DNA of 17,156 nt, from assembly GCA_050252545.1 (NCBI GenBank), contig JBFWKS010000054.1:1-17156 (forward strand), read 5' to 3'. The translations under genes were made by a program, and so were the position numbers. Origin of the DNA: Patulibacter sp050252545 (GTDB lineage: Bacteria; Actinomycetota; Thermoleophilia; Solirubrobacterales; Solirubrobacteraceae). Position 1 is the first letter of the stretch. Each line of letters opens with the position of its first letter. The notes under the pieces were generated by a model that made no database searches, was not told the DNA's origin, and was given only the letters and a program-made list of their open reading frames with translations. Shown here one piece after another: positions 12,955-17,156 of this stretch.

Positions 12955-13611
12955 ATGTTCACCAAGCACCACACCACCGAGCAGGACCAGGACATCGCCC
13001 CGCGCCGCCGCCGGATCGGCAGCTCCCACCTGATGGCCGGCGCCGCGATCTTCATCGCGCTCGGCGGCACGAGCTACGCCGCCGTGAGCCTGCCGTCCAA
13101 CAGCGTCGGCACCAAGCAGATCAAGAAGTCCGGCGTCGCCAACAGCGACATCAAGTCCAAGGCGATCACCAACAGCAAGATCCGCTCCAACGCGGTGACG
13201 TCGAGCAAGGTCAAGGACGGCTCGCTCCTGGCCCAGGACTTCGGGTCCGGGGAGCTCCCCGCCGGACCGGCCGGACCCCAGGGCCCGCAGGGCACGCCGG
13301 GTGCGAAGGGGGACAAGGGTGATCCGGGGATCAACGTCTGGGCCGTCGTCCGCGCGACCGGCACCGCCGCCCGTGGCTCGCAGGTCGTCTCGTCGACCAG
13401 GCTCGCCGCCGGCCAGTACGAGGTCGTCTTCAACCGCAACGTGCAGGACTGCGCCTACGTCGTGTCCCAGGGCGGCGAGGCCACGGTGGCGGTGCAGGGC
13501 GACGCGTCGGCGGTCCGTCGCGGTGGCAATCCCAACGGGATCTTCGTCCGCACCTGGAGCAACGCCAACGCGGCCACCGACCGCCCGTTCCACCTGCAGG
13601 TCAGCTGCTGA
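12955..13611 (+). CDS. Short collagen-like surface protein
   Basis: This 218-residue exported protein has a basic N-terminus and hydrophobic segment (about 25-45, LMAGAAIFIALGGTSYAAV). Residues 48-95 carry K/N/S-rich degenerate repeats of about ten residues (GTKQIKKSG, NSDIKSKAI, NSKIRSNAV, SSKVKDGSL). A run of seven Gly-X-Y collagen triplets (104-124, G at every third position, ending GDKGDPG) follows. The C-terminal domain of about 93 residues has two cysteines (C166, C218) that could form a disulfide, and may trimerise or bind ligand. ATG 12955 has AGGAG (12944-12948) six bases upstream. The N-terminal layout is one I associate with Thermoleophilia. It is followed after 70 bp by a lipoprotein gene on the same strand. 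Role outside the cell is inferred; a specific function is unknown. Confidence 0.87.
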   Translation: MFTKHHTTEQDQDIAPRRRRIGSSHLMAGAAIFIALGGTSYAAVSLPSNSVGTKQIKKSGVANSDIKSKAITNSKIRSNAVTSSKVKDGSLLAQDFGSGELPAGPAGPQGPQGTPGAKGDKGDPGINVWAVVRATGTAARGSQVVSSTRLAAGQYEVVFNRNVQDCAYVVSQGGEATVAVQGDASAVRRGGNPNGIFVRTWSNANAATDRPFHLQVSC

Positions 13612-13625
13612 GCGCACCCCCTACC

Positions 13626-13644
13626 GGGCCCGCCCGTCGGGCCC
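13626..13644 (+). terminator. Intercistronic hairpin after the collagen-like gene
   Basis: GGGCCCG-CCCGT-CGGGCCC is a perfect 7-bp stem with a 5-nt loop, 14 nt after the stop codon and 37 bp before the next ATG. It could be a partial terminator or mRNA-stabilising structure setting the ratio between the two surface proteins. Confidence 0.5.
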
Positions 13645-13681
13645 CGGTCCCGAACCCACCACCACAGGAGAACACCACACC

Positions 13682-14155
13682 ATGCCGTCCATCCGCGCCT
13701 TCGCGCTCCCCGCCATGCTCGTCGCGACGCTGGGCCTCGCCGCCTGCGGCGACGACGAGGACACCCCGACCGCGTCCGCGCCCACGACCGCCGCCGACAC
13801 GGTGTCCGCCGACACCACGACCGACACCACCGCGGTCGACGATGGCGGAGCGACTCCCGGAGCGGACGTCGCCGGCGTCGACGCCGAGCTCCAAGAGCGC
13901 ATGACCGAGTACCAGGAGAAGTGGTCCAAGCGCAGCCAGGAGCTGGGGACCAAGCTCGCGTCCGACCCCGGCAACGCCAAGTCGGAGGCCACGAAGTTCT
14001 TCGACGAGTTCGAGAAGGACACCGAGGCGCTGCTGGACGACGTCGAGGGCTCCGGCCTGCCGGACGAGGCCAAGGCGCAGTTCGCGCAGAGCTCCGAGCA
14101 GCTGAAGACGGCGTTCGACACGATCCGTCAGCAGCTCGACCAGCTCCCCGGCTGA
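13682..14155 (+). CDS. Helical secreted lipoprotein, unknown function
   Basis: This 157-residue predicted lipoprotein has a signal peptide with lipobox LAAC and lipidated C22. Mature residues 23-70 are a low-complexity Asp/Thr/Ala linker of the kind that spans the cell wall. Residues 70-155 are predicted strongly helical and charged, rich in Lys/Glu/Gln (ELQERMTEYQEKWSKRSQEL, FFDEFEKDTEALLDDV), with heptad-like spacing suggesting a coiled coil or helical bundle. I do not recognise a family. ATG 13682 has AGGAG (13666-13670) eleven bases upstream, a little far but the best site. It probably shares a transcript with the collagen-like gene before it. Two strong hairpins follow. It is unrelated in sequence to the other 157-residue lipoprotein at 4711. 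Confidence 0.84.
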   Translation: MPSIRAFALPAMLVATLGLAACGDDEDTPTASAPTTAADTVSADTTTDTTAVDDGGATPGADVAGVDAELQERMTEYQEKWSKRSQELGTKLASDPGNAKSEATKFFDEFEKDTEALLDDVEGSGLPDEAKAQFAQSSEQLKTAFDTIRQQLDQLPG

Positions 14156-14164
14156 TCCGGCTCC

Positions 14165-14188
14165 GGGTCGGGAGGTGCCTCCCGACCC
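14165..14188 (+). terminator. Strong hairpin terminating the surface-protein unit
   Basis: An 11-bp perfect stem (GGGTCGGGAGG with CCTCCCGACCC) encloses a 2-nt loop, or 10 bp with a 4-nt loop. It begins 10 nt after the lipoprotein stop codon. There is no T-tract. Confidence 0.75.
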
Positions 14189-14217
14189 AGGGCCCGACGA
14201 GACCGGCTCCGCGAAGG

Positions 14218-14243
14218 ACGGGCCCCGCCGCGGCGGGGCCCGT
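14218..14243 (-). terminator. Perfect 26-bp palindrome terminating the PafBC gene
   Basis: Bases 14218-14230 are the exact reverse complement of 14231-14243 (arms ACGGGCCCCGCCG and CGGCGGGGCCCGT). It lies 27 bp after the stop of the minus-strand WYL gene and faces the 14165-14188 hairpin. Each convergent gene thus has its own stem-loop, and together they form a two-sided barrier. Confidence 0.65.
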
Positions 14244-14269
14244 GGCCGTCGCCGCCACCCGATCTCCGG

Positions 14270-16357
14270 TCAGGCCTCGGCCAGCAGGCCGGTCGCGGCG
14301 GCCGCGACGGCCTCCCGAGCGTCGGCCGGCTCCAGCACGACGAGGTCGCCGATCTCGGTGAGGACCTCGCGCACGAGCCAGTCGACCCCCGCGAAGGCGA
14401 TCTCGATGACGAGCGCCCCGTCGGCGAGCTCCTCGGCCACCTGGCGCCGCTCGCGCTCCCAGCGGGCGCGATCCGGACTCACCCACACCCGCGCGGACCG
14501 GCTGGCCGGCAGCTCCCCGGTCCGCGGCCATCCCGCGACGTCGGCGGCGGGGTCGACCTCGGGACGGCGCTCGAACCGCTCGTCCAGGACCTCGGCGTCG
14601 CGGATCCGGTCGAGGCGGAAGTGGCGCACGTCCTCGCGCTGCGGGTCGTACGTCGCCACGTACCAGCCCTCGCGGCCGTTGATCAGCGCGTAGGGCTCGA
14701 CGCGGCGCTCGGTGAACTCGTCCTCGTTGGGCTTGTAGTAGTGCAGGCGCAGCATCCGCCGCTCGACGATCGCCCCCGACACCAGCCGGGCCAGATCGCG
14801 ATCGTCGCCGCCGCCGTGCGCCACCTGCAGACCGTGCTCCAGCGGGTCCTCGCCCAGGGCGGCGACGACCTTCGCGCGGACGGTGCCCAGCGTCCCCGCC
14901 GGGAAGTGGTCGCCGATGAGGTCGACGGCGGCCACCAGCGCCTTGGCCTCGACCGGCAGCAGCCGCGCCGGACGGGCGAAGTGGTCGCTGTAGGGCTCCG
15001 GATCGACCTCGACGTGGCCGTCGTCGGTGAGCTCGGCGTAGAGCACGTAGGACCCGCCGCCGAAGTTCACGACGTTGAGCACGTTGATGTCGTCGCGCAG
15101 CTCCGAGTCGCTGAGGTTGAGCCGCGAGAGGAGGTCGGCCACCGCCGGGCGCTCCTGGCGACGCCCGGCCTGGATGAGGATCGACGCGAGCGTGACGAGC
15201 CGGGCGAACCGCTCGGGACGGATGACGCCGTCGCGGGTGGGGGCGGCCGTGGCGCCCGGCACGTCCTCCGCCACGTAGGGATGGCCGTCTGCCACCGCGA
15301 ACGGCCCTTCGTGCCGGGTGCGGACGAGCGCGACGCGACGCGCGTACTCCGCGCGCAGCGACGCCGGCTCGAGGATCTCGACGTGCTCGCCGATCCGCAT
15401 CGCCCAGCCGAGGATCGCCCGCTCGACGCCGTACTCGGTCTCGAAGACGATGTCGCCGCGCAGCGTGCCGTCGTCGGTCTCGCCGGCGTCGGGGTCGACC
15501 GGGACGAACGTGCCCTGCCGGCCGTGCGCGCGCTGGACCTGCCAGGCGATCCGCTCGGCGATCCGGATCCGGGCCGTGCCGATCGCGTCGGACATCTGCC
15601 AGTCGGCGCGGTCGCCGTAGGGCCGCGGGTCGAAGTCCTCGGGGCGGCGGAAGTCGTGCTCGGCCTTCGTCGCGTAGGCGACCTTGTCGCGGATCCGCGA
15701 CAGCCGAAAGACCCGCAGGTCGTCGCGCTCGTGATCGCGACCCAGCAGGTAGAACTGGCCGCCGCGGAAGAGCAGGTGGTACGGGTCGACCTTGCGCGGC
15801 TCGACGGTGTCGCGGTGCAACGAGTGGTACTCGAAGGTGATCGTCTTGTTGCGGAAGATCGCCGACTCGACCTTCGTCAGTCGCTGGGCCGGGTCGCGGC
15901 CGCTGACGTTCGCCGTGACGCCGAGCCCGACGGTCCCCGATCCGACGCCGGGGCCGCCCTGCAGCGGGCTCGGCCGACCCCAGGACAGCTGCTGCAGCGC
16001 CAGGCGCAGCGGCTCGGCGTAGGCGAACTCGCCGTCGAGGAGGTTGAGCGCCAGCTGCAGGCTCGCCAGCTCGTCGTCGGTGAACGCGATCGGCGGCAGG
16101 TGGAAGTTCTCGCTGCGCAGCGAGTAGTGCTCCTGCTCGGCCGACCCGTCGCCGGGCCGCTCGATGGTCAGCTGGATGCCCAACGAATCGAGCTCGGCCC
16201 GGTCGGCGTAGAACCGACGGGCGAAGGCGTCCTCGTTCATCCCGCTGTAGCCCTCGACGTCGCGCCGGATCTCCAGCGCCGTGACGGGCCGCCGCTCCGC
16301 CATGAGGTACGAGATCAACGAGAGCTGCCTGATCAGCTTCTCTGTGTCCTTGGCCAT
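14270..16357 (-). CDS. pafBC: PafBC-type transcriptional regulator, natural PafB-PafC fusion with two WYL domains
   Basis: This 695-residue protein is built of two similar halves about 363 residues apart. Half 1 has a helix-turn-helix region (5-65), a WYL domain (about 165-240, with PYHLLFRGGQFYLLG and FRLSRI) and a WCX-like C-terminal domain (255-345). Half 2 has a winged-helix-like region (383-445), WYL (525-600, with PYALINGREGWYVATYD and FRLDRI) and WCX (620-685). In actinobacteria PafB and PafC are usually separate adjacent genes of about 330 codons. Together they activate the LexA-independent DNA damage response at promoters with a specialised -26/-10 motif; fused forms are known. The gene starts MAKDTEKLIRQLSLI at ATG 16357. 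A weak TAAGGT is 12 nt upstream and a 10-bp inverted repeat about 66 bp upstream. Regulon assignment here is inferred. Confidence 0.88.
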   Translation of the reverse strand: MAKDTEKLIRQLSLISYLMAERRPVTALEIRRDVEGYSGMNEDAFARRFYADRAELDSLGIQLTIERPGDGSAEQEHYSLRSENFHLPPIAFTDDELASLQLALNLLDGEFAYAEPLRLALQQLSWGRPSPLQGGPGVGSGTVGLGVTANVSGRDPAQRLTKVESAIFRNKTITFEYHSLHRDTVEPRKVDPYHLLFRGGQFYLLGRDHERDDLRVFRLSRIRDKVAYATKAEHDFRRPEDFDPRPYGDRADWQMSDAIGTARIRIAERIAWQVQRAHGRQGTFVPVDPDAGETDDGTLRGDIVFETEYGVERAILGWAMRIGEHVEILEPASLRAEYARRVALVRTRHEGPFAVADGHPYVAEDVPGATAAPTRDGVIRPERFARLVTLASILIQAGRRQERPAVADLLSRLNLSDSELRDDINVLNVVNFGGGSYVLYAELTDDGHVEVDPEPYSDHFARPARLLPVEAKALVAAVDLIGDHFPAGTLGTVRAKVVAALGEDPLEHGLQVAHGGGDDRDLARLVSGAIVERRMLRLHYYKPNEDEFTERRVEPYALINGREGWYVATYDPQREDVRHFRLDRIRDAEVLDERFERRPEVDPAADVAGWPRTGELPASRSARVWVSPDRARWERERRQVAEELADGALVIEIAFAGVDWLVREVLTEIGDLVVLEPADAREAVAAAATGLLAEA

Positions 16358-16422
16358 CGTGCCGGGGACACCTTACGGCCCGGCGTCGGGCGCGGCGGGC
16401 CGGCGTCGCCGATCGGTCGATC

Positions 16423-16445
16423 GTTTCCCGCAATGTGCGGGAAAC
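16423..16445. promoter_or_regulatory. 10-bp inverted repeat upstream of the PafBC gene
   Basis: Arms GTTTCCCGCA and TGCGGGAAAC are perfectly complementary around a 3-nt centre (ATG). It lies 66-88 bp before the ATG of the regulator and 170 bp beyond the stop of the HD-domain gene. Its A/T-containing arms differ from the GC-only terminators in this window, so an operator is more likely than a terminator. Confidence 0.5.
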
Positions 16446-16462
16446 CTCGGGACCGCGCGACC

Positions 16463-16478
16463 TTCACGTTGCGTTCAC
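16463..16478 (+). repeat. TTCAC direct repeat with 11-bp period
   Basis: TTCAC occurs at 16463-16467 and 16474-16478, one helical turn apart, the spacing of PhoB/PhoP-type direct-repeat operators in actinobacteria. Only two short units are present and they lie in the gap before the PafBC gene. The assignment is tentative. Confidence 0.2.
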
Positions 16479-16539
16479 ATCGCACGGCGGATCGGGCGCA
16501 CCGAACGCGGATCGACCCGCGCCGCGAGCGCGTGCGGTG

Positions 16540-16556
16540 CGGGAGCCGAGCTCCCG
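16540..16556 (-). terminator. Hairpin after the HD-domain gene
   Basis: CGGGAGC-CGA-GCTCCCG forms a 7-bp stem with a 3-nt loop, 57 bp beyond the HD-domain gene stop codon. It could end that transcript before the PafBC promoter region. There is no T-tract. The remaining sequence of the 256-bp gap shows only the inverted and direct repeats listed here. Confidence 0.45.
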
Positions 16557-16613
16557 GCGGAGCGCCTGCGGAGCCCCCACGTGCGGGCGCCGGAGGGACG
16601 GTGCGACGCGCGC

Positions 16614-17156
16614 CTACCGCGCGGGCCCCAGGTGGACGGTCCCGCCGATCGCCCGGTCCCAGGCGCTCCAGCGGTCGTCCGGTCCGGCGGTGCGCTCCAA
16701 CCGGTCGACGATCCCCATCCGCGCGGCAAGGTCGTCGACGTGATGGACGAGCATCGCCTCCCGCGTCGCGGGCACGACCGGGCTGCCGAACTCCAGCCGG
16801 CCGTGGTGGCTCAGGACGACGTGGCGCAGCGAGCGGGCGATCGCCTCGGGAAACCCGTCGATCGCGTCGACGGCGCGCCGCACGATCTCGTACCCCAGGA
16901 CGATGTGCCCCTCCAGCCGGCCCCGGTCGCTCATCGTGGGCTCGACCGGATCGTCCGTGTACGACTCGGACTTGCCGACGTCGTGCAGCAGCGCCCCGGC
17001 GACCGCCACGTCACGGTCCACGCCCGGGATCGTCGGCGCCAGGCGCTCGACGGCGTCGGCGACGCGGAGCGTGTGGTCGAGCAGTCCGTGCGGGTACGCC
17101 TCGTGGTAGTGGCGCGCCGCCGGGGCCGTGCGGAACCGCGACCAGACCACCCCGTC
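16614..17156 (-). CDS. YhaM-like HD-domain 3'-5' exonuclease, C-terminal part (5' end beyond window)
   Basis: The 180 residues visible form an HD-type metal-dependent phosphohydrolase domain. HYHEAYPHGLLDHTLRVA is followed by ALLHDVGK (metal-binding HD), then GHIVLGYEIV. LRHVVLSHHGRLEFGSPVVPATREAMLVHHVDDLAARM follows near the end. This series of motifs is that of YhaM/CBF1-type 3'-5' exoribonucleases, which usually have an N-terminal OB fold and about 310 residues. That N-terminal part would lie to the right of the window. The frame is open through the right edge, so the first GTG in view (17150) is probably not the start. It is upstream of the PafBC gene in the same direction but separated by 256 bp with a hairpin. 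The substrate (RNA or single-stranded DNA) is inferred from the family. Confidence 0.84.
   Translation of the reverse strand, partial: DGVVWSRFRTAPAARHYHEAYPHGLLDHTLRVADAVERLAPTIPGVDRDVAVAGALLHDVGKSESYTDDPVEPTMSDRGRLEGHIVLGYEIVRRAVDAIDGFPEAIARSLRHVVLSHHGRLEFGSPVVPATREAMLVHHVDDLAARMGIVDRLERTAGPDDRWSAWDRAIGGTVHLGPAR

Noticed and set aside
13104..13326. Tandem-repeat DNA in the collagen-like gene as a possible CRISPR or regulatory repeat
   Set aside because: The periodicity is explained by Gly-X-Y triplets and the K/N/S-rich decapeptide-like repeats of the protein. There are no constant repeats with unique spacers.
13455..16433. A 992-codon minus-strand open frame overlapping the PafBC gene and opposite the collagen-like and lipoprotein genes
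   Set aside because: It is in another frame of the PafBC gene and is Arg/Ala/Gly-rich with no conserved motif. The PafBC frame itself shows two full HTH-WYL-WCX halves.
16423..16445. The TTTCCCGC-type inverted repeat as a rho-independent terminator of the HD-domain gene
   Set aside because: It is 170 bp beyond the stop codon, lacks a T-tract, and a GC hairpin at 16540-16556 is better placed. An operator reading is preferred.

Overview
The window looks like a chromosomal stretch of a very GC-rich actinobacterium. The best guess is class Thermoleophilia (Solirubrobacterales / Patulibacter-Conexibacter type). The reasons are the extreme G+C, the codon bias, a fused PafB-PafC regulator, a UDGb-type uracil glycosylase, and above all a short collagen-like surface protein whose N-terminal layout (SSHLMAGAAIFIALGGTSYA followed by K/N/S-rich decapeptide-like repeats) I associate with that class. 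I see no rRNA, tRNA, CRISPR array, insertion sequence, phage gene or integration scar.

Layout. Positions 1-1284 hold the N-terminal part of an Lhr-type DNA helicase (minus strand) with a perfect LexA/SOS-box-like palindrome at its promoter. Positions 1364-2714 hold an FMN reductase and a divergent TetR regulator with a pair of matching operators between them. A membrane-anchored, class A beta-lactamase-like serine hydrolase (2873-3955, plus) converges on a uracil-DNA glycosylase (3984-4685, minus). The glycosylase diverges from a small lipoprotein (4711-5184) across a perfectly symmetric promoter. Then come a dTDP-glucose 4,6-dehydratase (rmlB), a 938-residue secreted Ig-like repeat protein, a small two-helix membrane protein, rmlD, rmlA and a PPOX-fold flavoenzyme. 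The last third holds the collagen-like protein, a second lipoprotein, a PafBC-type double-WYL regulator and the C-terminal part of a YhaM-like HD-domain nuclease running off the right edge.

Two themes link the genes. The first is the cell envelope: rmlB, rmlD and rmlA make dTDP-L-rhamnose precursors (rmlC is not here), and the Ig-repeat protein, the collagen-like protein, two lipoproteins and the serine hydrolase act outside the membrane. The second is DNA damage: Lhr with its SOS box, UDGb, and PafBC, the LexA-independent damage regulator of actinobacteria.

The most useful regulatory observation is a recurring TANNNT hexamer (mostly TACCCT or TACCGT), usually preceded by GG, lying only 6-9 nt before the start codon of eight genes. 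This implies widespread leaderless transcription. The FMN reductase, Ig-repeat, collagen-like and second lipoprotein genes instead have Shine-Dalgarno sequences. I do not see a clear candidate for a wholly new multi-gene system. The strongest leads are the symmetric divergent promoter, the SOS box on lhr, the leaderless promoter pattern and the surface-protein architecture.
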